DNA of 64,000 bases from Laguncularia racemosa (Eukaryota; Streptophyta; Magnoliopsida; Myrtales; Combretaceae), in assembly GCA_037954665.1 (NCBI GenBank), contig JBBMOL010000092.1, positions 1,240,001 to 1,304,000 on the forward strand, read 5' to 3'. Both the position numbers and the translations under genes were made by a program. The notes beneath the pieces are model-generated. The model did no database searches, was not told where the DNA came from, and saw nothing but the letters and a program-made list of their open reading frames with translations. Shown here piece after piece: positions 21,362 through 34,227 of this stretch. Within the stretch, counting starts at the first letter, position 1; each line of letters begins with the position of its first letter.

Positions 21362-24300
21362 ATGAAGAAAATGAGTATTGGTACAAGAAGCTTTATAATG
21401 AAAAGGTTTACTTTCCTTATTTTGCTTAACTTTGTTATCAATCTATCTTCTGGTACTGACTTGACAATTCCATCTGACACACTCAGTTTAAATCAGTCTC
21501 TCATGTATGGGGAGTCATTAGTTTCTTCAGGCCAAACATTTGAGTTAGGCTTCTTTTCTCCTGGTAGCTCAAGGAAAAGTTACATAGGAATATGGTACAA
21601 GTCTGATCCTAGGACCGTAGTGTGGGTTGCTAATAGAAACAACCCACTTAAGGATTCAAGTGGAGTTTTGAGCATTGACAATGAGGGAAGCCTTCTGCTT
21701 CTTCACCAATCAAAAGGCATCATTAGGTCTTCAAATTCATCTAAGTTTTCTAAGCATCCTTTTGCTCAGCTCCTTGATTCTGGGAACCTTATTGTAGGAG
21801 ATAGGGAGAGTGAAGATTCTGATGAATATGCATGGCAGAGCTTTGATTACCCATCCGACACACTATTACAAGGTATGAAGTTGGGATGGAACTTGGAAAC
21901 TGGTCTAGAAAGACATTTAACCTCGTGGAAAAGCTTCGATGATCCCTCCACTGGGAACTATACATTTAAGTTAAGCATTGAGGGGCTACCACAATTTGTG
22001 CTTTGCATGGGAACTATCACAAAATATTGAAGTGGACTATGGAACGGAATTCAATTCACTGGCAACAATGATTACCCCACTTTAGTCTTTAAACCCATCT
22101 TTGTTTTTAGTGAAACTGAACCTTATTATACGATCGAGGCTCAAGATAGTGGAATTAATACAAGAGTCACATTAAGCACAACCGGCTTATTGCAGCGTTT
22201 TGCGGCAAAGAATGGAAGTGCTGCTTGGAGTATCACCTATTCTAGATTTGATAGACGATGTGACAGCTACAATAAGTGTGGTGCTAATGGCATTTGCAAT
22301 AACAGTGAAGATGTGAGTTGTAAATGCATACCGGGCTTTATGCCTACCTCAGTAGAAGAGTGGAAAATGGGAAATTGGACCAAGGGTTGTACGAGGACAG
22401 TACCATTGAATTGCTCAGCTGAAGAAAGCTTTCTTCCTCTTTCAGGGATAAAATTACCCGATACGTTAGAGTTTTGGTTGGATGAGCATATGAGACTTGA
22501 GGAATGCAAGGTAGAGTGCATAAAGAACTGTTCTTGCACAGCTTACGCCAATTCAAATGTTCGGGGAGGAGGTAGTGGCTGCCTCATGTGGTTTGGGAAT
22601 CTAACTGATGTCAAAGAACTTGAAGAATCTGCCACTAATTACCAGCAAAACGTCTATTTACGCCTTCCTAGTTCTGTACTCGGTATGTGTATACCATGTG
22701 GTAAATTTTTAAGGTATTGCTTTTTCATTTGCTCAATTGCTTAAATGGAATGAGTGGACTGGAATTGGCAATATAGTATTATTCTATTCGATCCAATACA
22801 AAGTAAGCTAGATAGGAATTTATGAATCTTTCTACTGTACTACTGTCTATTATTGTCGTTGTAATGTACAAGCCGCATCAAATGCAAGCTTAATATAGAT
22901 TAAGTATAATACGGATCCTCTTGATGATAATGTGACGTGCACAGCATCCCAGTTCTATGTTTTTTTTTTTTTTTTTGCTTCTGCTGTTGTATTTGTGCGC
23001 TAAGTTAAAGTGAATCCGTTAATGTTTCATTGTGTAAGGGTGGAAATACCTATAATTAAGAAAATATTTTTCTAAAAATCAGCCAAGTAAAAGATGATTA
23101 CTTGAGTACTTTAATCTATTCATGTGCAACTTATGCATTTTGCAGTACTTAGGTGGAATATTTTGTATGATACGGAGACAAGAAAACAAATCTGTATATT
23201 TTTTAATTTATACTATATCTTTGTTCAGAGTCATTTAATGTGTATTTTTTTCGTTAAAAAATATATTTTTAAGAAATCTTTATATACTATATTTTTTAAT
23301 ATATACTTTATCTAATGATTGTGGACTGGTATAGTGTTATATATAGGTGTCTCTTCGGCTTAAGATTATAAACTTGCAAGTTCAATCATTACTACATTTT
23401 TTAATGTCTATAGTATACTCTATTTCATAGTTGTTGTTCCTAGAGACTGAATATGGGCGATGTTTGGGCAGATGGAACCTGTAGGTTATATATGATGCAC
23501 AATCAATAGGAAAATGCATCTTGAAGATGCACATCTTCGAAGCGCATTCTCCTTGAGCGCCAGAAGAACACATGCCTTGTGAAATGCACATGAGAATCAC
23601 TAGTGTAAAAATGCATTTTACCACATAATTATTTTCGAATTTCCAGTTCTAAAATATTCTTTAAACTAGGGATATTTCATATTTTCTCCTGATTGCGGTA
23701 ACACTCTTAATAGTTTGTCCTGCAACACACGTTTCTCAGCATTTAGTCTTGCAGAACAAAGCACAAGTGTATGTTGCTGACTGGCTTTAACCTCTTTGTG
23801 GTAGAATCACTCCATCATGATCCTGGCATGAAGAAAAGGTGGATAATCATAGGGGTTTCGGCCATGACTGAACTGCTTGCATTAGGGATTGCATTTTGTT
23901 TACTAAGATGGAAAAGGAGAACGAATAAAAGAGGTATCTATGTCTGTAGGCTAAAGCTCATTTCCTTCAAATTTTTGAGCACACAAATTATGCCCTATGC
24001 GAATATGTTTGATCAGGTCTGGCAAGTATAGAAAACGGAATTGAATTACCACTCTTTGGTTTTCCCATCATTACTGCAGCCACCAACGACTTTTCCCAGA
24101 CAAATATGATTGGAGAGGGTGGATTTGGTCCTTTCTACAGGGTAATGTAAAATATGTGATATATGTTGAGTAGATAGGATGCACTCTTCAACAAGACGTG
24201 AAATGAGCTTAATGGAAAAATTATGCAGGGAAAGCTCTTAAATGGTCAAGAAATAGCAGTGAAGAGACTGTCCAAGAATTCTGGACAAGGTCTTGAAGAG

Positions 24301-25397
24301 TTTATGAACGAAGCAGTTGTGATTGTCAAACTTCAGCACAGGAATCTTGTAGGACTGCTTGACTGCTGCATTGCAGAAGAAGAAAGAATGCTTATATATG
24401 AATATATGCCCAATCGAAGCTTGAACTATTTTCTGTTTGGTCTGAAACTCTTGATCCCCGGTTATTTACCATATTGCTGTCCCTATGTTCACTACCATTA
24501 TTCAAAGTTTCATGTGGGATTTTTCCCCAGATCGTAAGAGAAGCATTATTTTGTCGTGGAAAACACGCTTTGACATAGCCATGGGTATTGCAAGAGGACT
24601 TCTCTACCTCCATCAAGATTCAAAACCTCAAGTCATTCATAGAGATCTCAAACCAAGTAATGTTTTGCTAGATGCGAACATGAGTCCTAAGATTTCAGAC
24701 TTTGGCTTGGCAAGAATATTTGAGGGGAATGAAAAAGAAGAAAAAACAAAGAGAATAATTGGAACCTAGTAAGTTACTCGTCTTCACACATGCTCATGAT
24801 CCTAACAGGATTTTAGAGAACTGAACTTATTTTGCTTTTTTGCAGTGGCTATATGTCCCCTGAATAAGCCTTTAATGGAAAATTTTCAGTAAAATCAGAT
24901 GTTTTTAGCTATGGTGTGCTTCTTTTGGAGTTAGTGACCGGCAAAAGGAATAGAGGGTTCTACAACCCAAACCACCACCACAGCCTTCTTGGTCATGTGA
25001 GTTAAGGCATTGTTACCTCTCTTTGTTCTTGTCTGTTGTCTATGTCATTAAGTATTGCTAATTAAACATGCAATATGATCAATTTCAGGCATGGTTACTT
25101 TGGAGCAAGGGCGAGGGCTTGGAACTTATGGATGATTGTCTACACGACTTTTTTGTCAAGTCTCAAGTGCAAAGATGTATTCATATAGGATTGTTGTGTG
25201 TCCAAAAATTTACTCGAGATAGGCCAGACATGTCGGATGTAATTTTCATTTTAGGGAATGAAGAAGCAGATCTACCTTCACCTAAACAGCCTGGATTCTT
25301 CGTGGAAATACATTTGGAAATTTCAGATAGATCTGCAGTAGTGGGAGAACCAAATGGAGACAGTTCACTTACTATCACAATGTCAGAGGGTCGATAG
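21362..25397 (+). pseudogene. S-domain (G-type lectin) receptor-like kinase, copy 2, broken
   Basis: Same seven-exon structure as copy 1: 21362-22682, 23805-23933, 24017-24141, 24229-24439, 24531-24768, 24846-24996, 25089-25397. Exon 1 keeps the open frame across the site deleted in copy 1 (NRNNPLKDSSGVL) and retains lectin, S-locus, EGF-like and PAN regions. Exons 3-7 carry the kinase with IAVKRLS, HRDLKPSN and DFGLAR; the glycine loop reads GEGGFGPFY, phenylalanine replacing the usual valine. Two nonsense changes kill it: TGA at 22028-22030 (CGA in copy 1) in the S-locus region and TAA at 24865-24867, turning the PEY tyrosine of the activation segment into a stop. The lesions differ from those of copy 1, so the copies decayed independently. 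Confidence 0.9.
22683..23804 (+). other. Intron 1 of receptor kinase copy 2
   Basis: About 1.12 kb. Relative to copy 1 it contains roughly 250 extra AT-rich bases between about 23215 and 23480, flanked by shared sequence ('tatactata' and 'tatatgatgcac'). This is either an insertion here or a deletion in copy 1. Confidence 0.7.
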
Positions 25398-25607
25398 TGG
25401 TTTCAACGTAGTATAATAAAAAATTGAGATACATATTAGCTGGAAGCTTCTCTATAGTACATGTATCATCAGGAAAGATCTTCCAAGCATGACTAACTAG
25501 TGATGACGTTACTTGTTTAGATTCCTTTAACAGCCCTAAATGCATCACACAGACATGTTTGTGCACTGGGTGACATATCTTCTCAACAGTACGATGGGGT
25601 CATGTTA

Positions 25608-26310
25608 TGTTAAAATCTCGAATACTTTTTCCACGCAAGAAGCCTGCTTACGTTTTTCAGCCAAGAAAGTACCCAATGTTGCTGGTTGATGTATTAGTGA
25701 TGAAAGTTGGGACTAAATTGTTTGAACACGCATTTGGATTCTCTAGAAGGTGCTATGTATTGTGTAGTGATAAATTTTATGTGTAGAGATTTATGCCATA
25801 GACTTTGATACATGTGTGGTCTGTGGGACATTGACTAAAGCCATCACGACAGATCAAGTAGATGGATATTTAGATGATGCTATGCGACTGAAGTAAGTAT
25901 CACCCATTATCATACTATATTGATTTCACATCCACAGCCGACACATTAGAAGCTTAACCTTGTAGAGAGGAGTGTTTTTATATTTCATACTCCAACATGA
26001 AGAGTTACATCTCATGCCATCTTTGAAAATACAGACAGGGTGATCTTTTGGTCTCAAGGATCGAATTCCAGTAAAACAAATCTAAGATTAAGTTTGGTCT
26101 AGATCTTGAGAATGGCCATCTACTAGGGATTACTTTTACTAAACTCTAATTTCAGACATCTTATTCTTGCTCTTCTTGACATGCAGGAAGATAAAGCAAC
26201 AACATTCATTACATTTAGAAGAAGCTAAGAGAAAAATAAAAATCTGAACTCCGAGCTGACATTCTACGCCTAGCCATGGATAGAATTGAATGTTTTTGTC
26301 ACTAAAATAA
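25608..26310 (+). pseudogene. Unrecognised ORF region, right copy, interrupted
   Basis: Collinear with 13079-13780. The first exon-like frame carries two extra bases (AAATTTTATGTGTAG against AAATTTTGTGTAG near 25780), which bring in stops. Later blocks (26036-26100, 26187-26300) also differ by small indels. If this was ever a gene, this copy is dead. Confidence 0.35.
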
Positions 26311-27147
26311 CACAAATTTCAGTACTTTTTCAATTTAAATATGCAGCCTGTTGCTTTATATAATTATACTAGACATTTTTTCAGAGTGATAATTTTTTTT
26401 TTCTAATTTTCTAAATACAAAGTACCTATCTCAAAGGCAAACAATGTACTCTAATATCCAGACTATCACCATGAAATCCCTATTACTCTAATTGTTATAA
26501 CCATCTTGATAATCAAATGATGAGCTGAACGATCTCATCAACAGGACCATAAAAATCCCACATCTATCTTGACAATTTTATTAAAAATTCTATGGAGCAA
26601 GCCTCTTTTTTTTTTTTTTTTTTGACGGAGGGACGGGGGGCTGGGGAAACAATTGAAACATTTTACTCTAATACTACGTATCAAGAATAAGTGACAACAA
26701 TCCCTTCCCATCCCTCTGGCACCTACCACTAAAACTACTGAATTCCAGTACGTTTGGTCACTACAATATTACATCACCACTATTGATTCTACATTATAGT
26801 AACATTCAAATAAGTTCAAAGACCATCTTTTCAATTGAAGAAATGCACCCTACATAGCAGTCCAAAACTAAGATTAATGTTTGTAATTTCAACATCAATA
26901 GATTTTGAGTTCATTTGTATTCGAAAGTGGAGTCAGCCGTCTCCAATTTGCCACCTAAAGAAAAAAAGAAAGTTCTTGACCTTGCCGTGTATTCCTTAAT
27001 ACATTAAATAAGATTTTATCAATATGCAAAACATTCCTACTCTGTTCCACCCAACACTTCCCCAAAATCCAAATATCAGTGTGAAACAAATACTAACTGC
27101 AACCATAGTACAAAAATAAACAATAAACCTAATGATTAGTAGCTCCA
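26311..27147. other. Duplicated spacer downstream of prefoldin subunit 2
   Basis: Matches 13790-14530 with small indels, including a poly-T tract (26604-26622) followed by a G-rich run. No gene seen. Confidence 0.5.
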
Positions 27148-27573
27148 TCAACTTGCAGGACCAACAAGAACTCCTTGAGAACCTTCCTTTCGGGCACCAT
27201 CATCCTTCACCCTACTATCAGATTTCCCGACCCTAATCTTATACTTAGCCTCAAAATCAGCTATCTCCTTTTTCTTCTTTTCCAGGGCCTCATTAAGCCT
27301 TGCAATTACCTCCTCAAGCCCTTCTTTATTGCGCTGGACAGCAGGTAGAACCTCCTTGATGGTTCGCTCAACTAGTACGCCTCCAATCATTCTGTAACAC
27401 CGCCTTGATGGGTCAAGAGGCTGGATAGCATTTATGACCAGTGAATGTTCACTTGCTTCCATCTCCAATTCAGTTATTTTAGAGTAAATTTGGCTTAGTT
27501 CAGTTCTTAGAGAATTATAGACAGTTAGAACTGCCTGTTCATTAACGGGCTGGTTTCCTTCTTGGTTTGCCAT
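27148..27573 (-). CDS. PFD2: Prefoldin subunit 2 (intact copy)
   Basis: 141 codons, close to the usual length of about 145-150. Prefoldin 2 is a beta-class subunit of the hexameric jellyfish-shaped co-chaperone that passes unfolded tubulin and actin to the CCT chaperonin in the cytosol. Recognition rests on the strongly conserved core: VNEQAV, SELSQIY-like TELSQIYSKITELE, SEHSLVINAIQPLD, RRCYRMIGGVLVERTIKEV, then GLEEVIARL...KKKKEIADFEAKYKIR. The order is helix, beta-hairpin pair, helix, as in beta prefoldins. The C-terminal tail GVLVGPAS is also typical. The start at 27571-27573 is chosen because it begins MANQEG and sits 6 bases after a good acceptor (TTTCAG); the frame open further upstream is intron. 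The coding region is a single exon. The left copy is a pseudogene, so this is probably the functional gene. Confidence 0.93.
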   Translation of the reverse strand: MANQEGNQPVNEQAVLTVYNSLRTELSQIYSKITELEMEASEHSLVINAIQPLDPSRRCYRMIGGVLVERTIKEVLPAVQRNKEGLEEVIARLNEALEKKKKEIADFEAKYKIRVGKSDSRVKDDGARKEGSQGVLVGPAS

Positions 27574-27885
27574 GATTGTCTGAAACCATAAAATTAAAAA
27601 CGTCATAACTAGCTGACTCCAAATCAATTCAATTTGAAATGGTAATTAAGGAAAACAAGTGCAAGATGCTTGCTATGATATAAAAGAAAGAGTAAAAGCA
27701 ACCAAAACATCCACAAACACCATAATACAATGCCCCGGAAAATAATAATAATAAAAGAATTTTGAAAAAAGAAAAAAGAAAAAGACACGTTTGAACCAAC
27801 AATCACAAAATAAAATAGATAAGGACTACCAAGCAGCATATGCCCATGAATATCCAGAAAGTAGAGCCACAAAATGTTTATTCTA

Positions 27886-28330
27886 ACAAGAAGATGAGGA
27901 CCACTCCCACCTATTCTTCCGATGCCAATACTCCTCCCGAGTATGGCTAATAGTAAGCGACATGGCCAACTGCCCCCCTTCTTGTAAGGATTGGCAGGGA
28001 GCCATACGAGTACTACTGACAACAAGCCAGTCCAATGCCAAACAACACCTAACTTGGAGAGCGAGCCTGGCAGCAACGGTATACTGCATTTGGAGGGTGC
28101 GCAACAAAGCAAGACTTGGACTCTCTACCCCTGGCACTTCTTCTTTAGCCAATCAAATCAAATCTTATGTTTACCTAGAATAATTATATTAGACTAGTTT
28201 GTACCTACCTCTATAGGTATGGTATTCAAGTTGTAATAGATTAGCTACTCATGTTGTATTGTAATGTAACCGTCTTAGACGGATGTACCTTTCTTCTTAT
28301 CAATAAATAATGAATTACCCAAAAAAAATA
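27886..28330 (+). mobile_element. 5'-truncated L1-type LINE fragment
   Basis: Matches the last about 420 bp of the full-length LINE (33865-34287) at perhaps two thirds identity by eye: the zf-RVT C-terminal codons (DWQGA, TWRASLAATVYCIWR, NQIKSYV), the 3' tail with an ACCGTC-TTA-GACGG stem-loop, and an A-rich end. Compared with the other duplicate (20730-20770), it replaces about 10 bp of target ('ttcatgctc') and shows no clear target-site duplication. It is a separate, older family member, not a copy of its neighbour. Confidence 0.85.
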
Positions 28331-28793
28331 AAATAATAGCATGGACACTACATGTCCAAACACTGAGCACACACATCCATTAACATAGCCCTCTTACATG
28401 TTCTATTGCACAACATACGAAAATATTTAGTCCATACACGCAAACACAGGTGATCTTTGATTTTCCTTTTTTTTTTAAGACACGAGGCTGACATACATTA
28501 TGTACAAGAACAATGATATGTCTACTCAAATTCACAATATGATGTGAATTCAATGAGAAAAGGCATTGTCTTGGTCAATGCCAATGATGATTGCATGAGG
28601 TGCCAAATTGACTAGTGCAGAAAAGGGCTATGAAGCTTGCATCCAAAACAATAACCAAGCATGCTAAATGTGTCTTGATATAGGGGAGAAACCTTTCATT
28701 TTTCCTGTGAAAAGTACAAGAACATCCATTAAGTAATCATGAATGCACCTACAGGCATCTTTCCTCAACAAGTGTAAGAAAAGATTACAAATA
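28331..28793. other. Prefoldin intron sequence between the two LINEs
   Basis: Up to 28745 it matches 20760-21170 of the left unit. 28746-28793 is unique and ends with the LINE target duplicate AAGATTACAAATA (28781-28793). Confidence 0.7.
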
Positions 28794-28951
28794 GGGAGAA
28801 AAGGTAGAGTGAGAAAATGCTCTTTCCTCTCTGTACCCCCTGCCCTTATTCCCACCCCTAGAGGACCACTTCCTTTAATTAATAACAAACACTACCCGAC
28901 CCCCAAAGAAACAAACCGCTAGTCACCCACCCACCCGGTCCACCATCAAAA

Positions 28952-30596
28952 ATGCTGATGGAAGACCCCCTCTACCCCCAAGGTGAATCTGGAAAATCCC
29001 CCTCTGGTCACCGGAGTATCCCAGCCGATCACCAGCCCCCACAACTTTCATCGGATAGCCCCTCAAACACATCACTCCCTAGGCAACCCAATAAGGAAAA
29101 AGAAAAATCGCATTTGAAAACACTTGGAAAGGACAGCACTGACCTACCCAAAAGGCCAAACTTGGAGCCTTGTGCCACTGATGCAATAGGCCCAGCTGAC
29201 ACCTTGTCAACCCTTCACACTACACACAACACCCCCTTTGACCTTTCTACCAATATCCACTCCCAAAGCACTTCTTTTTTTGGCAAAACCGCATTGGATT
29301 CCACAAACCACCCCACTCACCCTACAACTCGACCAAAACACCCTGAAAACCACCTTCTAACTTTTTCCACACTCGCAAAATCTTACGCCAATGCGTGCCT
29401 CCATGGAGCCCCACCACCAATGCCGGACTTCCCCCTCCGTTTCATCCCTCCAGCAACCAACACCGAAATCCCCAAGGTTAGGATCCCACAAACCATCGAG
29501 GATTAAGGAGCCGCCTATTGGAAGTCCACACTAGTGGGTTACTTCATAGGCCGCAAAATGCCCTACACCTTAGTCCACACCATAACATCCAAGTTGTTGA
29601 AGGAATATGGCCTCCAAAGCATCCTCACCAACCCAGAAGGCTTCTACTACTTCCAGTTTGACAAGGAGAAGGATATCACTCCCATCCTAAAGAAAGTTTG
29701 GTTCTTCTCTAGACGCTACCTAATCCTTCAATGGTGGAGGAAAGGAATGAAGCTAGACAAGCCTCAACCTACCCACGTTCCAATATGGGCCACGTTCAAC
29801 CGCATTCCATGTGAGCTTCTTTGCGCTGAAGGAATAAGCCATATAGCAAGTGGAGTAAGCCTGCCCATAAAGGCAAACACCCTTACGGCCACTAGACAAC
29901 AGCCCAATCAAGCGTGCATCCTTGTCGAGCTAGATGGAAGAAGGAAGTTGGTCAAGCAAATCGACGTGGAGAAAGCTGATGGATCCTTAGCCACTATCAA
30001 TGTTGATTATCAATGGATCCCTCCCCGTTGCAACAAGTGCAAGGTCTTTAGTCACATATGCCAAACGACCATTCAACCAACACAACCCACTCCGGTGAGT
30101 CTCTCTAAGCCAAAGGACGACATATGGATGCAGACCAATCATGTAACAAGGGCCACGAACACTCCTTCCCAAGAGGAAAACTCTAAGGGGACTCAGCAAT
30201 TGCCCAACCAAGATCACTCAATGTCTGCAATACCCCAGGACAACACAAAGAACCCCCCAAATCAGGGAAGAAACGAGGCAAGGCCCACTCCCAAAGGCAA
30301 GGACATGGAGATGGAAGAAGCCAACAGCTCCCTTACGCATGCCAACATTCTGAACCATGATGAACCATCCAAGCTCAACAAGCCTCCATGCAGCTCCCCC
30401 TGCTCCTAACCCACTCCCAGCAAAAGTAAGCAACACAATGGAACATGATGATAGTGAGCATGACAACACTCCACTGTCCAAGCTACTCAACCTAGTGTCC
30501 ACTACCCCAAGAAGTAGCACCAAGGGCAGCAAGGGCTCCAGCTCATCTGGCAAACGCAAGAAGAAACAGAGGAAGAGGCGCCGCACTTTCACCTAG
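28952..30596 (+). pseudogene. LINE ORF1 (DUF4283-type nucleic-acid-binding protein), broken
   Basis: The N-terminal third is proline/serine/threonine-rich. From 29510 to about 30060 it carries the DUF4283-like domain (YFIGRKMPYTLVHTI, FYYFQFDKEKD, ...VPIWATFNRIP) and a degenerate zinc knuckle (CNKCKVFSHIC). The C-terminus, in a shifted frame at 30357-30596, ends in a basic run KRKKKQRKRRR that could bind RNA or act as a nuclear signal. Breaks are a TAA at 29504-29506 and a frameshift between about 30350 and 30409. Confidence 0.82.
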
Positions 30597-30624
30597 CCCC
30601 TAATGGTTCTCCCTAGTCACACTC

Positions 30625-33600
30625 ATGAATATAGTAGCATGGAATGTTAGAAGGCTAAATGACCCACTTAAAGCGACAGAAATTAGAAAGGAGTGTGACA
30701 TTCATAGGGTATCCCTTATAGGGATTCTAGAAACCAAAGTTAACACCACCAATGAGGCAATGGTAACGCAACGATTTGGTCCACAATGGCAAGTAGCCAT
30801 CAACCAAGTTGCACCTAAGCATATATGGATAGCATGGCAACCAAGAGTGTGGGACATCAGCATTGTCAAGGAAAGTACTCAACTCTCGCATTGCATAGTG
30901 ACCCACCGCAGCACCATCACTAAACTAAATGTGACCTTCACCTACGGTGCTAACAATGATGGCGAAAGGAAGTTGTTATGGAGAAGCCTAGAAGAAATTT
31001 CCCTAACCCTCACCACCCTCCCTTGGCTGGCTCTTGGTGATTTCAGTACAACCTGAAATCCCTCCGAGAAATAAGGAGGTCAAGGGCGTATGACACCAAC
31101 CATGTCCAACTTCCAAACATGTTTAGCCAATGTTGAGCTCAAGGACCTATGGTACACGGGTGACTTCTTCACATGGACAAACCGACAAGACCACAATCCC
31201 ATCTTGAGGAAACTAGATCGAGTCCTGATCAACCAAAGCTGGATGCAAACATTTCCAAACACCCAAGCCAAGTTCCTACCCCCCCTCTTATCCGATCACT
31301 CCCTAACCATCACACACATAGACTCCACCCTGCAGGTAAGGAAGATACCATTCAAATTTTTCAATTTTTGGATCTATCATGCAAATTCCAATGACATAGT
31401 TTCCAATGTATGGAGAATGGAGATAGCTGGCTCTAAGATGTACCAAGTAGTAAACAAGTTCAAATTACTCAAGGAGAAACTACGACATCGTAATCACAGC
31501 AAATACTCCCAATTGTCTAACCAAGTAAAGGAAGCTAAGCACACCCTCCAACAACTACAATCCAATATCCATAGGACCAGTGATACATCCCAAATGGAAG
31601 CTGAAAGAACTACATTCAAGGAGTACTATCTACTGAGGAATGCCGAAGAATGCTTCTTCAAGCAGAAGTCATGAATAAATTGGCTAAAGCTTGGGGATAA
31701 GAACACTTCTTTCTTTCACAAATCCATGTGGAACCATCACAACAGAAGCCACCTTTACTGCATCAACCGAGAGGATGGTAGTGAAGCAATAGGACAAGAG
31801 CAGGTAAGGGACCTAGCAATCACCCATTTCCAACATCTTTACAGCAAAACATACCCTCCAATCAACAAGGAGGAGATTTGCAACCTAGTAACGTGGAGGC
31901 TCAATGATCAGCAGAAAGAAGAATTGCAAGCACCATACTCGAATGAGGAAATCAAATGGGGATTTTTCTCCTAAGCAAATGAGAAAGCTCTTGGCCCGGA
32001 CGGATACACAACTCTCTTCTTTAAGGAAACATGGGGAATAATAGGCCAAGACCTCACCTCTACCATCAAGGAATTCCACAACTTGTGGCACCTACTTAAG
32101 GAATTAAATTCCACCATCCTCACATTGGTTCCCAAGAACCCCAACCCTACCAACATAGGAGAGTTTAGACCCATCGCATGCTGTAACGTGCTTTACAAGG
32201 TGGCGTCCAAGGTACTGGCTGCCTGTCTTAAGCAAGTCTTACCTTCTTTGATTGGAAGAGAGCAAGCCGCCTTCATCCCAGGACGCAAGATCACATATAA
32301 CATTTTCATTGCCCAAGAATTGACGGTTAGATATCAAACGCAAACAGGAGCGCCCCGTTGCACATTGAAGGTTGATCTCCAAAAGGCTTATGATTCTATA
32401 AGATGGAATTTATAATCGAAGTGCTGCAGACTCTACAATTTCCACCCCACTTCTGTAATCTTATAGAGCAATGCATCAACACTACAAAATTCTCCATCAA
32501 CATCAATGGGAAACTGGCAAGCTATTTTCCAAGCAAGCAGGGCCTAAGACAGGGTGATCCAATCTCTTCATACTTATTTGTTGCAGGCATGGAAGTCCTC
32601 TCCACCCTACTCCGAAGAGTCATTTCCAACCCTGCTTTCTCCCCCCCATTGGAGATGCAAACCAAAGCGCTTAACTCATTTGTGCTTTGCAGATGACCTC
32701 CTAATCTTTGCTAGGGGTAATGTTGAATCCATATCCTTGATCAGGGATGCCCTCCAACAGTTCTAAGCACTCTCAGGTCTTGTGGCTAATAGTTCTAAAA
32801 GCTCTATATTCTTCTCCAACGTCCCCTCCAGGATCAAGCAACACATTCTACAGGTCACCCATTATCAGGAAGACAAACTCCTAATATGGTACCTAGGAGT
32901 CCCACTCCTCTCCACTAAGCTCAAAATGGAGGATTGCGACACTTTGGTGGAAAGAATCCTACCACACATCACCTCATGGACATCGAAGTTCCTATCTTAT
33001 GCAGGTCGACTACAACTAGTTAGATCAGTCCTCTTCTCAATGCAAGTCTACTGGAGTTCTATCTTTCTACTGCCTAAGAAGATAACGGCTAGGGTAGAAC
33101 AGCTTCTCAAGAACTTTCTTTGGAGTGGAAACCCTCACATAGTTTCCAAAGCCAAAGTCAAGTGTGAGGAAGTCTACAAGCCAATCAAATGCAGTGGCCT
33201 AGGAATTCCCAACCTTCATCTATGGAACAAGGCTCTACAGATCAAACATATCTAGCACTTATGCAAAAGCGGACACCGAAGCCTATGGCCTAAATGGGTG
33301 CAATTAACATTACTGAAGGGCAAAAGCTTCTGGTCGTCACGAGCCCCTACCACATGCTCTTGAACTTGGAAGAAGCTCCTAAAGTTAAGACCCCTAATAC
33401 ATAGCAGTTTCCAATGGCAACCAGGAGACAGCTTATCTATCTCTGTATGGTTAGACTTCTGGTTACCCACAAGTCCTTTAGACAACCTATTCAGTTCATG
33501 GCAAATCAGAAGCTGATGTATCTCGATATTGGCCAAGCTATGCTCTATTGTGAATAATAACACATGGCGGCTATCAAATAATCCACCCTGGTCAGATATC

Positions 33601-34166
33601 CACATCCCCACTCACATCCAGCTTAATCATTCAATCCCCAACCAAATCCAATGGATCCACACAACATCAAGGGAGTACACCATCAAGAGTGAATACTTCT
33701 TCCTTAAACCAACAGGACCAAAAATCCCTTGGTACAAAATAATATGGAACAAATTTACCATTCCAAGGCACTCTTTCATATTATGGCTAGCCTGGTTAGG
33801 AAAACTATCACTCTTGACAAACTGATTGCATGGGGAATAGCTACATCCTCAACATGCTACCTATGTTAACAGGCAGCTGAAGACCACTCACACCTCTTCT
33901 TCGGCCGCAATTACTCATCTCAAGTGTGGCAGCAAGTGTGCGATTTCGCCCAATCTCCTCCTCCATGTAGGGATTGGCAAGGCGCCATAAAAGTACTAAT
34001 AGCAACAGCTCAATCATCCACCAAACTCCATCAAACATGGAGAGCAAGTCTTGCTGCCACAGTCTACTGCATATGGAGAACACGCAATAAAGTCCGACTT
34101 GGAAGTAGTCCTCTTAGCATCTCTCTTTTGGCCAATCAAATCAAATCTTATGTTTGTAGGATGTAG
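30625..34166 (+). pseudogene. LINE ORF2: endonuclease, reverse transcriptase, zf-RVT, broken
   Basis: Domains in order: APE-type endonuclease (30625-31330: MNIVAWNVRRLN, GILETKVNTTNE, WLALGDFS, SDHSLTITHI); reverse transcriptase (about 31975-32770: NPTNIGEFRPIACCN, KVDLQKAYDSIRW, QGLRQGDPISSYLF, and the catalytic box FADDLL after a frameshift near 32690); a connecting region (LGVPLLSTKL, WTSKFLSYAGRLQLV); and a C-terminal zf-RVT region (about 33720-34130: PWYKIIWNKFTIPRHSFILW, CYLCQQAAEDHSHLFF). Stops at 31054, 31672, 31972, 32413, 32764 and 33253 and others disable it. The order and motifs are diagnostic of plant L1. Confidence 0.9.
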
Positions 34167-34227
34167 TTTGGTAGCGCTTTCATTGTACCAATACCTATGA
34201 GTTTGGGTTTAGTGTTGTATTTGTATC

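Larger units (their letters stand above)
21171..28745. repeat. Right unit of the tandem duplication
   Basis: Collinear with the left unit: kinase copy 2, unknown ORF, prefoldin subunit 2 and intron segment. It carries a 5'-truncated LINE (27886-28330) in the intron segment. At 28745 homology to the left unit ends and unique prefoldin-intron DNA follows, so this unit lies on the original right-hand side of the locus. Confidence 0.85.

Noticed and set aside
23340..23400. SINE in intron 1 of kinase copy 2
   Set aside because: A weak B-box-like GTTCAATC is present, but there is no clear A box, tail or target duplication.
27624..28152. Minus-strand frames of 162 and 89 codons
   Set aside because: Antisense of the LINE fragment and intron DNA; no recognisable domain.
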